Assembly (NCBI GenBank): GCA_964410105.1
Contig: CAYPFY010000007.1
Location: 1 to 64,000 of the forward strand
Length of the DNA stretch: 64,000 nt
From: CAYPFY01 sp964410105
Lineage (GTDB): Bacteria > Bacteroidota > Ignavibacteria > UBA10030 > SZUA-254
Direction: 5' to 3'
Made by a program: the position numbers and the translations under genes. A model generated the notes under the pieces. The model saw only the letters and a list, made by a program, of their open reading frames with translations. It was not told where the DNA came from and did not search any database. Positions 1 through 8,475 of this stretch are shown piece after piece (the stretch's first letter is position 1; each line of letters begins with the position of its first letter).

Positions 1-73
1 TCACCCCTCTACCGATGCCGGACCACGCAGGTGGAGGTCTAAATCGGATTTAAGGAGTGAGCGGGCGTCGGCC

Positions 74-93
74 TGCACAGGACCGGACGTGCA
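74..93 (+). promoter_or_regulatory. Possible activator site (TGCAC-N10-GTGCA)
   Basis: An inverted repeat, TGCAC at 74-78 and GTGCA at 89-93, lies 12-31 bases upstream of a candidate sigma-54 promoter. The half sites resemble those of NtrC boxes but the spacing is wider than the classical site. The operon itself encodes a sigma-54 activator, so an autoregulatory binding site here is reasonable, but this is inference from one short repeat. Confidence 0.25.
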
Positions 94-104
94 CTGTTCA
101 CTAC

Positions 105-120
105 CGGACATTTTTCTGCA
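105..120 (+). promoter_or_regulatory. Candidate sigma-54 promoter of the efflux operon
   Basis: GG at 106-107 and GC at 118-119 are separated by exactly 10 bases, and the -12 region reads CTGCA, the hallmark GG-N10-GC of sigma-54 promoters; the rest of the -24 box departs from TGGCAC. It sits about 70 bases ahead of the adaptor gene at 188. No convincing sigma-70 promoter was seen in 1-187. The downstream operon carries its own sigma-54 activator, which fits. Chance occurrence cannot be excluded. Confidence 0.35.
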
Positions 121-187
121 ATCCCCCCGGAATTTTGCACAGGAACCGCACAAATTCCGGCATAAGAATTGAACATCAGACGGCAGA

Positions 188-1423
188 ATGGACCGACCCA
201 TCGACGCAAAATTCAGCCTTCGAAAGAGAAACCGACGGATAATCCAGGCGGGACTGCTCCTCGTCCTCCTGGTCACCCTCTTCCTCATCCTCTCAGCGCT
301 CATCCGGCCGGGCATCGACCGGAAGGAGATCCAGACATCGATCGTGCGGCGGGGAAGAATCGAGGGATCCATCTCGGCTGAGGGCACAGTCGTCCCGAGT
401 TTTGAACAAACGCTCACCAGTCCGACAGAAACAAAGCTGCTCGCCGTGCGGAAGAGGCCTGGCGACAAGGTTTTCTCAGGAGATAAGATCCTCGAGCTTG
501 ACCGAAGCGGCCTTCTCCTCATGCTCGACCGGACGGAGAAAGACCTCGCCCTCAAGGCGAACCAGCAAGTCCAGCTCAAGCTCGAGATGGAGCAGACCCT
601 GACCGAACTTAAGGGGCAGCTCAGCATCAAAGAGCTGCGGCTTCAATACCTCACCTCGAAGTCAGAGCAGGGAAAGAAAATGTACGCCCTGGGTGCCGTC
701 TCAAAAGACCAGCTCGACCAGATGCTCCTCGAGGAGCGTATAGCCGGCATTGAGCGGGAAGATCTTTCCCGGTCGATCCAGAAGAAAGGAGAATCCCTGG
801 GGAACCAGCTTGACGGCATCACCACGGAGGTCCGCACGCTCCTCAAGGAAAAGGCAGAAATCCGGCGACAGCTCGAGTCGCTCGATTGCAGAGCGGGCAG
901 GGAGGGCGTCGTCACCTGGGTGAAGGAGGAAATCGGGGCGAGCATCCATGCGGGGGACGTTGTCGCCCGCGTGGCGGATCTTCAAAGCTACCGGGTTGAA
1001 GCGACCATATCCGACATTCATGCGGCCACGCTCACCGTCGGCATGCCCGCGAGAGTCCGTATCAACGGCCTCACCATACCCGGAGAGATCGAGACAGTCT
1101 ATCCGGCAGTGGAAAACGGGACGGCCAGGCTCACCATTCACCTGAAGGATTCATCGAACCGGGTGTTTCGCCCGAACCTCCGGGTCGACGTCTCGCTCGT
1201 CACCCACGATCGGGATTCGGTTCTCATAGTACGGAGAGGCCCCTTCGTCAACGGGGAGGGCGTCTATGTCATCCGGGGAGATATCGCGCAGATGACGCCC
1301 ATAAGAATCGGCCTCTTGAGTTTTGATGAGGTAGAGATAGCGGCAGGATTACAGGAGGGAGATGAGATCATCATCTCTGACATGAGCGAATTCAAGCATC
1401 TTGGAAAAATAAAAATCCGATAA
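188..1423 (+). CDS. HlyD/MacA-type periplasmic adaptor of an ABC efflux system
   Basis: Membrane-fusion (periplasmic adaptor) subunit that would link the inner-membrane ABC transporter encoded just downstream to an outer-membrane channel. The 411-residue protein has a short basic cytoplasmic N-terminus, one membrane anchor at about residues 18-40, a lipoyl-like half motif at about 75-108, a long charged coiled coil at about 112-230, the second lipoyl half at about 235-262, then a beta-barrel region and a membrane-proximal domain ending near 405. No lipobox is present. It is the first gene of a tightly spaced six-gene run: the ATPase gene starts 11 bases after its stop. No TolC-like gene lies in the window, so the outer-membrane partner must be elsewhere. 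The family is clear; the substrate (drug, lipoprotein, peptide) is not. Confidence 0.88.
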   Translation: MDRPIDAKFSLRKRNRRIIQAGLLLVLLVTLFLILSALIRPGIDRKEIQTSIVRRGRIEGSISAEGTVVPSFEQTLTSPTETKLLAVRKRPGDKVFSGDKILELDRSGLLLMLDRTEKDLALKANQQVQLKLEMEQTLTELKGQLSIKELRLQYLTSKSEQGKKMYALGAVSKDQLDQMLLEERIAGIEREDLSRSIQKKGESLGNQLDGITTEVRTLLKEKAEIRRQLESLDCRAGREGVVTWVKEEIGASIHAGDVVARVADLQSYRVEATISDIHAATLTVGMPARVRINGLTIPGEIETVYPAVENGTARLTIHLKDSSNRVFRPNLRVDVSLVTHDRDSVLIVRRGPFVNGEGVYVIRGDIAQMTPIRIGLLSFDEVEIAAGLQEGDEIIISDMSEFKHLGKIKIR

Positions 1424-1434
1424 AAGGAGCACGC

Positions 1435-2100
1435 ATGATCGCACTGGAAAACATAGAGAAAGTCTACAGGACTGAAACAATCGAGACGGTCGCCCTGCAG
1501 GCGATCAACCTCAGCATCCGCGAGGGAGAATTCATATCGATAATGGGACCCTCCGGCTCGGGGAAAAGCACCCTATTGAACATCATCGGCCTCCTCGACA
1601 TACCGACCGAGGGATCATTGTCCCTGGGCGGGTCCGAAGTCACCTCATACACCGACAGGGAGCTGGCGAGAGTCCGGAACGAGCGCATCGGATTCATCTT
1701 CCAGACCTTTCACCTCATTGACGACCTCACCGTCATCGACAACGTGGAGGTCCCGCTTCTTTACAGGCGATTGTCGGGGTCCGAGCGGCGGAAGCTGGCC
1801 CTGAGGGCACTGGAGAGGGTCGGGCTGAACTCCCGCGTCAACCACTTCCCCTCGCAGCTTTCGGGGGGGCAGCAGCAGCGTGTTGCCATCGCCCGGGCGA
1901 TCGTCGGCAACCCGAAAATAATCCTTGCGGACGAACCGACGGGGAATCTGGACAGCCAGATGGGGGAAGAAATCATGAAAATCCTCCTCGATCTGAACCG
2001 CGAGGAGCGTGCAACCGTCGTCATGGTCACGCACGATCAGAGGATGGCCGAGAAAACAGAGCGGACCGTCAGGCTCTTCGATGGCCGCCAGGTAAACTGA
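1435..2100 (+). CDS. ABC transporter ATP-binding protein, MacB/LolD type
   Basis: Cytoplasmic ATPase that powers the two FtsX-like permeases that follow. All nucleotide-binding motifs are intact in 221 residues: Walker A GPSGSGKST at 38-46, Q-loop glutamine at 90, signature LSGGQQQ at 142-148, Walker B ending in ADEPTGNLD around 165-173, and the switch histidine at 200. The ADEPTGNLD sequence is typical of the LolD/MacB/FtsE branch rather than of importers. The gene lies 11 bases after the adaptor and 10 bases before the first permease, with an AGGAG-like site before its ATG. With a HlyD adaptor and two separate permeases, the arrangement is a split version of a MacAB-type pump. Confidence 0.93.
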   Translation: MIALENIEKVYRTETIETVALQAINLSIREGEFISIMGPSGSGKSTLLNIIGLLDIPTEGSLSLGGSEVTSYTDRELARVRNERIGFIFQTFHLIDDLTVIDNVEVPLLYRRLSGSERRKLALRALERVGLNSRVNHFPSQLSGGQQQRVAIARAIVGNPKIILADEPTGNLDSQMGEEIMKILLDLNREERATVVMVTHDQRMAEKTERTVRLFDGRQVN

Positions 2101-2110
2101 GGGGCACGGT

Positions 2111-3346
2111 ATGATAAAAAACTACATCAAAATCGCATACAAAGTATTCCTCCGCAGAAAATTCTTCACCTTCATCAGCCTCTTCGCCATCAGCTTCACG
2201 CTCGTCGTCCTGATGGTTGCGACAGCCATTCTTGACCACATCTTTTCTCCCATGGCGCCGGAGGTACGGCAGGAACGGACTCTTGCCCTCATGCGGGCGA
2301 AGATGTGGGGGGAGCAAGATATTCAGATCGGAAGGCCAGGATACAAGCTACTCGACCGGTACATGCGCACGCTGCCCGGAGTGGAGGCCACGTCGATATC
2401 GTCCGACCAGAAAATCGTCTCTGTCTACAAAGAGGGATACGATCTCAAGCCGTACCTCAAGCGAACCGACAGCAATTTCTGGAAAATACTGGAATTCACG
2501 TTCATCGAAGGGGGACCGATCACCGATGGCGACGAGCGCGATGCGAACTACGTCGCGGTAATCAACCGGGCGACGAGGGCGAGATACTTCGGGGATGAGC
2601 CGGCGGTCGGTAAGACCATCGAAGCCGACCGGCAGCGATTCCGCATCATCGGAGTCGTCGAGAACGTCCCCATTTACAGAACCATTCCCTTCTCAGACAT
2701 CTGGGTCCCGATCAGCACCACGCCGGAGCAGGATTACAAGAACGAGCTCATGGGGAGCTTCAACGGGTTGATCCTGGCCCGGGGGAGCGGGGATTTCTCC
2801 CGCATCAAGGAAGACATGGCAACAAGACTGAAATCCGCAGAGCTCCCCTCGTCCGAGTTTACCAACATCGAGTGTGTGCCGGGGACGGCGTTCGACCAGG
2901 TGGCAGGCGAGCTTCTGGGAAACAGCGGGGGTCATGAGCGCTCGCTCCTCACCGGTGTGCTCCTCCTGGCCGCATTCCTCTTCATGCTGCTTCCGACGGC
3001 CAACCTTGTCAATCTCAACATCAGCCGCATCATCGAGCGTTCATCGGAGATCGGCGTCCGAAAATCATTCGGCGCGTCGTCGAGAACCCTCATCGGGCAA
3101 TTCCTCGTCGAGAACATCATTCTCACATTTATCGGCGGCGCCATCGGGTTTACCCTCTCGGCCGTGATACTGCGGATGCTCGGCGACAGCGGGATGATAC
3201 CGTATGCGGCATTCAGCCTGAATTTCAGAATCTTTCTCTATGGTTTCGCGTCCATCATCATCTTCGGCATCATCTCCGGCGTCTATCCTGCGTGGAGGAT
3301 GGCCCGAATGCATCCCGTGGACGCCTTGAAAGGAGTCGTACGATGA
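2111..3346 (+). CDS. ABC transporter permease, FtsX/MacB family (first copy)
   Basis: Inner-membrane subunit of the efflux system, 411 residues. It has the MacB-type layout: a first membrane helix at about 20-38, a large periplasmic MacB-PCD-like domain of roughly 230 residues, and three clustered helices at about 280-300, 335-355 and 375-395. The segment with SSEIGVRKSFGAS before the third helix matches the conserved FtsX-domain coupling region (EIGVRKxxGA), and the C-terminus YPAWRMARMHPVDAL is also family-typical. Its stop overlaps the next permease start as ATGA. Two non-identical permeases probably form a heterodimer with the ATPase, which is inference from gene order. Confidence 0.9.
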   Translation: MIKNYIKIAYKVFLRRKFFTFISLFAISFTLVVLMVATAILDHIFSPMAPEVRQERTLALMRAKMWGEQDIQIGRPGYKLLDRYMRTLPGVEATSISSDQKIVSVYKEGYDLKPYLKRTDSNFWKILEFTFIEGGPITDGDERDANYVAVINRATRARYFGDEPAVGKTIEADRQRFRIIGVVENVPIYRTIPFSDIWVPISTTPEQDYKNELMGSFNGLILARGSGDFSRIKEDMATRLKSAELPSSEFTNIECVPGTAFDQVAGELLGNSGGHERSLLTGVLLLAAFLFMLLPTANLVNLNISRIIERSSEIGVRKSFGASSRTLIGQFLVENIILTFIGGAIGFTLSAVILRMLGDSGMIPYAAFSLNFRIFLYGFASIIIFGIISGVYPAWRMARMHPVDALKGVVR

Positions 3347-4521
3347 TAATGCACATATTGAAAATGGTCTGGAACAGAAAGAGAGTCAACGGACTCATCA
3401 TCGTCGAGATTTTTGTCTCATTCCTGGTCCTCGCCGTCGTCTTAACTGCTACAGCATATTACATCGACAACTACAGGAGGACGGTGGGATACACGATTGA
3501 TGATGTCTGGAAGATCAGCGTCAACACGCGCCTTCCAGGGAAAAATTTTGAAAAAATCCGTGCCGGCGGCTTGCACCAGCTTGAAATTGCCATGAAAGAC
3601 ATGCCGGAGATCGAATCGGTCGGATGGATGGGTGCTTCCCCTTATGCCCACTCCACGTCGATCCATGGCGTCAGGCGCAACGGGGCCGAAGTGAATATTG
3701 AAGTAAACCGAGCGACCGACGACATTCAGAACGTGCTGAAAATCCCGCTCGTCGCAGGGAGGTGGTTCACAAAAGATGATGACGCCTCAAGACTCACCCC
3801 GGTCGTCATCAACGAAAAGTACGCGCGATTGATGTTCGGAGACGGAGAGGCGGTTGGAAAGCTGGCGCTGGACTCCACCTGCCAGATCGTCGGGGTCGTG
3901 ACTGACTTCCGCAAGGCGGGGGAATTTTCAGGAACAGTCAACTATCAGATCGCCCGATTCAGAATGCTGGATACAACCGAAAACCACTGGGGATCTTTCC
4001 TCATCCGTGTGAAGGCGGGGACAGCGGCATCCTTTCAGGGAAAGCTGAGCACGGTTCTCGAATCGGTGCAGAAAGGATGGTCGTTCGACATCGAGACCCT
4101 CTCCCGCCTGCGGGAATCGGATTTCCGGTTGCGTCTGGCCCCGCTCATAGCCGGAGGGATCATCGCGGTTTTCCTCCTCCTGATGGTAGCGCTAGGGCTC
4201 ATCGGAGTTTTATGGCAAAACGTCTCCCAGCGCACGAAGGAGCTCGGATTGCGCAGGGCGCTCGGGGGAACGGCAAGCAGGATCTCGCTGCAAATCCGGG
4301 GGGAGCAATTCGTCATCACGACCATTGGCGTTGCGGCGGGAGCCTTCCTCGTGTCGCAATTCCCTTTACTCAACCTTATCGACTTCATCGATCCGGGGAT
4401 CTATGCAGGGTCGCTCGTCGTCTCCCTCCTCCTCATGTACGGCCTCACATACCTGTGCAGCCTCTTTCCGAGCTGGCTGGCCATGGAAGTCCAGCCCGCG
4501 GAAGCGCTGCACTACGAATAG
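3343..4521 (+). CDS. ABC transporter permease, FtsX/MacB family (second copy)
   Basis: Second FtsX-like permease, 392 residues from ATG 3343. An upstream in-frame ATG at 3292 exists, but 3343 overlaps the preceding stop (ATGA) and has AGGAG seven bases in front, so it is the better start. One helix at about 13-35, a periplasmic domain to about residue 260, then three helices. The coupling motif TKELGLRRALGGT and the end FPSWLAMEVQPAEALHYE are characteristic of the family. It differs clearly from the first permease, supporting a heterodimer. The regulator gene follows after 46 bases. Confidence 0.88.
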   Translation: MIMHILKMVWNRKRVNGLIIVEIFVSFLVLAVVLTATAYYIDNYRRTVGYTIDDVWKISVNTRLPGKNFEKIRAGGLHQLEIAMKDMPEIESVGWMGASPYAHSTSIHGVRRNGAEVNIEVNRATDDIQNVLKIPLVAGRWFTKDDDASRLTPVVINEKYARLMFGDGEAVGKLALDSTCQIVGVVTDFRKAGEFSGTVNYQIARFRMLDTTENHWGSFLIRVKAGTAASFQGKLSTVLESVQKGWSFDIETLSRLRESDFRLRLAPLIAGGIIAVFLLLMVALGLIGVLWQNVSQRTKELGLRRALGGTASRISLQIRGEQFVITTIGVAAGAFLVSQFPLLNLIDFIDPGIYAGSLVVSLLLMYGLTYLCSLFPSWLAMEVQPAEALHYE

Positions 4522-4567
4522 ATTCCAGGGGATTGCAAATGAGGTTTTCAAGAACTACTTTTACGGA

Positions 4568-5947
4568 ATGAACGGGACGATACTCATCATCGATGATGAC
4601 CCTTCGGTCATCACATCCCTTGCGCTCTTGTTGAAGCAGGCCGGCTATCAATCCCGGTCCGCCGCCTCACCGGCGCAGTCCATAGAACAGCTGCAAAGAG
4701 ACCCTGTCGATCTCATCATACAGGACATGAACTTCTCCCGTCAGACGACAGGCGAGGAAGGGCTCTCCCTCCTTCAACAAATAAAATCCATCCATCCGGA
4801 CATCCCGGTCATCCTCATGACGGCATGGGGATCGATATCCCTTGCCGTGAACGGGATAAAAGCGGGGGCCTCCGATTTCATCACCAAGCCCTGGACAAAC
4901 GAGCAGCTGCTCCACACCATCGGGACATCCCTGGGGCTGGCGGCTGCCAGAAAAGAGAGCGGCGCAGCCGGGCCGACCCGGCTGGAGATTGACAAGCGAT
5001 ACGAATTCGGCGCCGTCATTGGCCGCGACCCGAAATTCCTCCACGTCCTCGACATAGCGGCGAAGGTCAGCGCCACCGACGCGTCCGTCCTCATCACGGG
5101 CGAAAGCGGCACAGGGAAAGAACTCATCGCTGAAGCCATCCATCGTAACAGCCGCCGGAGCCGAGAGCCCTTCGTCAAGGTGAATCTCGGGGGAATCTCC
5201 CAGACCCTCTTCGAAAGCGAGATGTTCGGCCACGTCAGGGGAGCCTTCACCGATGCGCGGCAGGACCGCAAGGGCCGGTTCGAGGCAGCCCGGGGGGGAA
5301 CCATTTTTCTGGACGAAATCGGAGACCTCAGCCCGGCGTGCCAGGTAAAACTCCTCCGAGTCCTGCAGGATCGCACCTATGAGGTTCTCGGATCCAGCAC
5401 AACTCGGACCGTCGATGTCCGTGTCCTCTCGGCGACCAACGCAAATCTACCCGAAATGATCGAGGCGGGCGAGTTTCGTGAAGACTTGCTCTACCGCCTC
5501 AATCTCATAGCCATCCATATTCCCCCGCTCCGGGAGCGTCGGGGCGACATTCCTTTACTCGCGCGTCATTTTCTTAAAAACATCGGAAGCATCTATCGCC
5601 GGACCGAACTGTCGATCTCCGAAGAAGCCATGGGCTGGCTTCAAAACCTCCCCTGGCGCGGAAACATACGTCAGCTCCGTCAGGTCATCGAGCGCTCAGT
5701 GCTCATGAGCTCCAAGGAAACCATTGAAATAGACGATTTTCGCATGCCGCTCACCATGGAGGCGAGCGAGTCGGGAACAGTCGTCCTCCCTGTCCCGGGA
5801 AGCATGACCATGGAAGAAATTGAAAGAGCAATGATCATGAAGTGCATGCAGCAATTTCAGGGAAACGTCAGCAAAGTTGCCGACGCTCTCGGAATGAGCC
5901 GTGCGGCCTTGTATCGCAGGCTGGAGAAGTTCGGGATCGAATCGTGA
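4568..5947 (+). CDS. Sigma-54-dependent response regulator, NtrC family
   Basis: Two-component activator of sigma-54 promoters, 459 residues. Receiver domain at 1-120 with acidic pocket D9-D11, phospho-acceptor D53 and K107; AAA+ domain at about 145-380 with Walker A GESGTGKE (178-185), sigma-54 contact loop GAFTDA (225-230) in place of the common GAFTGA, and Walker B TIFLDEI (245-251); Fis-type helix-turn-helix at about 434-455. The ATG at 4568 is the only sensible start because the receiver domain begins there; sequence upstream in the same frame is antisense-like read-through of the permease gene. It overlaps the kinase gene by GTGA. Given its place behind the ABC genes it probably controls this operon in response to envelope stress or an exported compound; that is inference. 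Confidence 0.93.
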   Translation: MNGTILIIDDDPSVITSLALLLKQAGYQSRSAASPAQSIEQLQRDPVDLIIQDMNFSRQTTGEEGLSLLQQIKSIHPDIPVILMTAWGSISLAVNGIKAGASDFITKPWTNEQLLHTIGTSLGLAAARKESGAAGPTRLEIDKRYEFGAVIGRDPKFLHVLDIAAKVSATDASVLITGESGTGKELIAEAIHRNSRRSREPFVKVNLGGISQTLFESEMFGHVRGAFTDARQDRKGRFEAARGGTIFLDEIGDLSPACQVKLLRVLQDRTYEVLGSSTTRTVDVRVLSATNANLPEMIEAGEFREDLLYRLNLIAIHIPPLRERRGDIPLLARHFLKNIGSIYRRTELSISEEAMGWLQNLPWRGNIRQLRQVIERSVLMSSKETIEIDDFRMPLTMEASESGTVVLPVPGSMTMEEIERAMIMKCMQQFQGNVSKVADALGMSRAALYRRLEKFGIES

Positions 5948-7248
5948 CGGTTCGCCGGAAGCTCGTCGCCTACCTCCTCTTCATCCACATCGTCTTCGCT
6001 GCACCCGTCGTCTACTTCCTCTGGGATTACCGCATCTGGCTGCTGGCGGTGGAGGCAATCCTCGCGGTCTCGCTGATTGCGGCCCTAAAAATCTTTCAGA
6101 GACTCTTCCGTCCACTCGATCTCATCGCATCCGGCGTCGAATTCCTGAGAGACGGCGATTTCGCCACGCGGCTCCGTGAATCGGGGCAGCGCGAAATGGA
6201 CCTCCTCATCGGGGTGTACAATGACATGGTTGATAGGTTACGCTCGGAGCGGATCCGGACGCAGGAACAGCATCAGTTCCTGGAAAAAATCCTCAATGTC
6301 TCCCCCTCGGCGATCGTGACGCTCGACTACGACTCAAAAATAGTCTTCGCAAATCCGGCTGCCGAGTCGCTCCTTCAGATTTCACGCGAGGCCATGATCG
6401 GAACAAGGCTTGACAATCTGGGGACCCCTTTTGCCAAAGAGCTTTCGGGGCTTCCCATGGGACGATGGGAGATCCTCCCCTTCCGCGGAATCCGGAAAAT
6501 CCGATGTCACAAATCCAGTTACATTGACCGCGGGCATCCCCGCACGTTTTTTCTGCTGGAAGAGCTCACCGAGGAGTTGCGGAGGACCGAAAAGGGGGCA
6601 TACGAAAAGCTCATCCGGCTCATGTCGCACGAGGTTAACAATTCACTCGGGGCGGCCACATCGCTTCTGCAATCGTGTCTGCGCTACGCGGGGCAGCTTC
6701 GTGAGGAGGACAGATCCGACTTCGAGACGGCCATCGCCGTCGCGCTCGAGAGGATGGAGCACCTCGGCTCATTTACGAAAAGCTTCGCCGACATCGTCAA
6801 GCTACCGATGCCGCGGCTACAGCCGGTCGACATCCTTGCGCTTCTTCGTAATGTTGCGCTCTTCCTGAGCCACAGTTTTTCGGAAAGGAACATCGGGCTC
6901 GTCTGGGACATCCGGTGTGAGCCCGGGCGGATACGGATGGATGAACGCCAGATGGAGCAGGTGTTCCTGAACATTCTGAAAAACTCCATGGAGGCCATCG
7001 GCTCGGGCGGGAAGGTCACGATTTCAGCGGGGAGGAATGGGCGGAGGGATTTTGTCTGCATCGAGGACACCGGGTCCGGAATCGGCGAAGAAACGGCGCG
7101 GCATCTCTTCACACCATTTTTCAGCACAAAAGAAAACGGTCAGGGAATCGGCCTGACCCTCGTCCAGGAGATACTCACCCACCACAATTTCGAATTCTTT
7201 CTCGAAAGCACGGCGGGGCAGTCGACCCGGTTCACAATACTTTTCTGA
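5944..7248 (+). CDS. Membrane sensor histidine kinase, NtrY-like
   Basis: Partner kinase of the preceding response regulator, 434 residues. The GTG at 5944 overlaps the regulator stop (GTGA) and is preferred to an in-frame ATG 102 bases upstream that would lie inside the regulator gene. Two membrane helices at about 8-26 and 31-50 with almost no periplasmic loop, HAMP at about 52-105, a PAS domain at about 110-210, a dimerisation/phosphotransfer helix with SHEVNN (phospho-acceptor H229), and a HATPase domain with N347, DTGSGI (375-380) and GQGIGL (399-404). The lack of an extracytoplasmic sensor suggests that it senses through the membrane or the PAS domain. Last gene of the operon. Confidence 0.92.
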   Translation: MTVRRKLVAYLLFIHIVFAAPVVYFLWDYRIWLLAVEAILAVSLIAALKIFQRLFRPLDLIASGVEFLRDGDFATRLRESGQREMDLLIGVYNDMVDRLRSERIRTQEQHQFLEKILNVSPSAIVTLDYDSKIVFANPAAESLLQISREAMIGTRLDNLGTPFAKELSGLPMGRWEILPFRGIRKIRCHKSSYIDRGHPRTFFLLEELTEELRRTEKGAYEKLIRLMSHEVNNSLGAATSLLQSCLRYAGQLREEDRSDFETAIAVALERMEHLGSFTKSFADIVKLPMPRLQPVDILALLRNVALFLSHSFSERNIGLVWDIRCEPGRIRMDERQMEQVFLNILKNSMEAIGSGGKVTISAGRNGRRDFVCIEDTGSGIGEETARHLFTPFFSTKENGQGIGLTLVQEILTHHNFEFFLESTAGQSTRFTILF

Positions 7249-7303
7249 AAGAATTCCGGGGATGAACCGGATTCAGACGTGAATGCCCGGAGGCTCCACC
7301 GCA

Positions 7304-7444
7304 TCAAACTCCATCGTCCGCCCGTTCTGATGCCAGGGCGAGCTTTCGCCGTCTCGCTTCCCTCCTCACGATAAAGACCACGTAGAGGGCGGCGAGCACC
7401 ACCGTATCGATCACCGAGTACAGTATAATATCGCTGGCGGTCAC
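7304..7444 (-). CDS. Possible small single-pass membrane protein (46 aa)
   Basis: In the 506-base gap behind the kinase gene the minus strand holds a 46-codon frame from GTG 7444 to TGA 7304. The predicted peptide has one strongly hydrophobic stretch, from about residue 5 to 26, followed at once by a very basic segment (RREARRRK) and a polar tail. This is the layout of a small inner-membrane protein with its C-terminus in the cytoplasm. No clear ribosome-binding site precedes the GTG and no family is recognised. It could also be the remnant of a larger membrane-protein gene, since the frame stays open for about 19 codons upstream of the GTG. Confidence 0.3.
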   Translation of the reverse strand: MTASDIILYSVIDTVVLAALYVVFIVRREARRRKLALASERADDGV

Positions 7445-7678
7445 TATGCGACGATTAAAGTTTGAGCCATAATGAGTCCCGGGGCTTAACCTCCCGGTTC
7501 AAAAATGTACCAAACGCGGGCCCGCTGGATGTGGCTTCTGATCACAGAGAGAACGATTTCCCCGTTTTTCTGAACTTGAGCGGAAACGCCCCAAACAGGC
7601 TGGTTTGAGGCATAATTTGTGCGCTAAAGGGCACCAGGATCATCAGTAAAAGGTCTCATCGGGGACGAATCAAGCGTC
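7445..7678. other. Intergenic, nothing recognised
   Basis: Non-coding stretch between the possible small gene and the promoter of the Tat-signal gene. Neither strand shows a plausible gene, an RNA fold I could recognise, or a repeat. Confidence 0.5.
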
Positions 7679-7707
7679 TTGCATTCAAACCGGAATTTTG
7701 GTAAAAT
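7679..7707 (+). promoter_or_regulatory. Sigma-70-type promoter of the DsrE-like gene
   Basis: TTGCAT at 7679-7684 and TAAAAT at 7702-7707 are separated by 17 bases. Transcription would start near 7714, leaving a leader of about 40 bases with a GGAGGA ribosome-binding site at 7743-7748. Confidence 0.55.
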
Positions 7708-7754
7708 CGGACTACTACCCGAAAGCACCTCACATTCACTATGGAGGAACTACC

Positions 7755-8432
7755 ATGCTCAATTCAACGCAAAACCTGCATCGCCGCGGATTTCTGGGAA
7801 CCCTGGCGGCAGGAGCAGCAGCGGTCGGCATCACAGGCCTTGGCGCTCCGTACCGTCTGGCGGCAAAGAGTCTCCGTTTGCCGTCGGACGATTCGTTTGA
7901 AGCCTGGCTTACCAAGATTGCCGGAAAGCATAAGCAAGTATTTGACGCTCCCGATCATCACGAGGGGATGCCACTTGCGTGGGCGCGGGTCTTTCTTTCC
8001 ACGAACAACGAGGGTGGAACACCCGACAGCGACCTCTGTGCGGTGGTCATCCTGAGGCACAGCGCTATCCCTGTTGCCATGGAAGACAGACTGTGGGGGA
8101 AGTACAAATTCGGAGAACAATTCAAGGTGACGGATGCGGCAACAAAAGCCCCGTCGGTGCGCAACCTGTGGCACAATCCGAAGCCGGGCGAGCTTCCGTT
8201 CCCGGACATGGCTGTCGAAGAACTCCAGAAGCGCGGTGTCCTGTTCGGCGTCTGCAACATGGCGATGATTTTTTACAGCATGCAGATGGGCAAAGCCATG
8301 AATATGGATCCGGCGGAAATAAGGAAAGACTGGATATCGGGGTTACTTCCGGGTATTCAGATCGTGCCCTCCGGAGTCTTGGCGGTCAATCGCGCCCAGG
8401 AGCACGGGTGCACGTATTGCTTTGCGGGTTAG
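7755..8432 (+). CDS. Tat-exported DsrE-like protein
   Basis: Protein of 225 residues exported folded to the periplasm. An in-frame ATG lies at 7698, but 7755 is chosen because it has GGAGGA seven bases in front and places a twin-arginine motif (RRGFLG, R10-R11) followed by a hydrophobic stretch at the right spot for a Tat signal. The mature part resembles DsrE/DsrF-fold proteins: a helix-strand core with Gly-Val-x3-Val-Cys-Asn (C167), where DsrE-type sulfur carriers hold their reactive cysteine, a segment PGIQIVPSGVLAVNRAQEHG, and a C-terminal CTYC pair (C219, C222). Function in the family is sulfur-atom transfer or, in many members, unknown. The neighbouring convergent gene encodes a thiosulfate dehydrogenase-like cytochrome, consistent with a periplasmic sulfur role, which is inference. 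Confidence 0.65.
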   Translation: MLNSTQNLHRRGFLGTLAAGAAAVGITGLGAPYRLAAKSLRLPSDDSFEAWLTKIAGKHKQVFDAPDHHEGMPLAWARVFLSTNNEGGTPDSDLCAVVILRHSAIPVAMEDRLWGKYKFGEQFKVTDAATKAPSVRNLWHNPKPGELPFPDMAVEELQKRGVLFGVCNMAMIFYSMQMGKAMNMDPAEIRKDWISGLLPGIQIVPSGVLAVNRAQEHGCTYCFAG

Positions 8433-8444
8433 AGCGGCCTTCGC

Positions 8445-8475
8445 AAAAACGCGGCCACCGGTTGGCCGCGTTTTT
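8445..8475. terminator. Bidirectional intrinsic terminator
   Basis: AAAAACGCGGCCA (8445-8457) pairs perfectly with TGGCCGCGTTTTT (8463-8475) around the 5-base loop CCGGT. The GC-rich core is flanked by A-run and T-run, so it works in both directions, and it sits exactly between two convergent genes, touching the stop codon of the cytochrome gene. Confidence 0.93.

Noticed and set aside
3292..3342. Earlier ATG at 3292 for the second permease
   Set aside because: It lies deep inside the first permease gene; 3343 has both the ATGA overlap and an AGGAG site.
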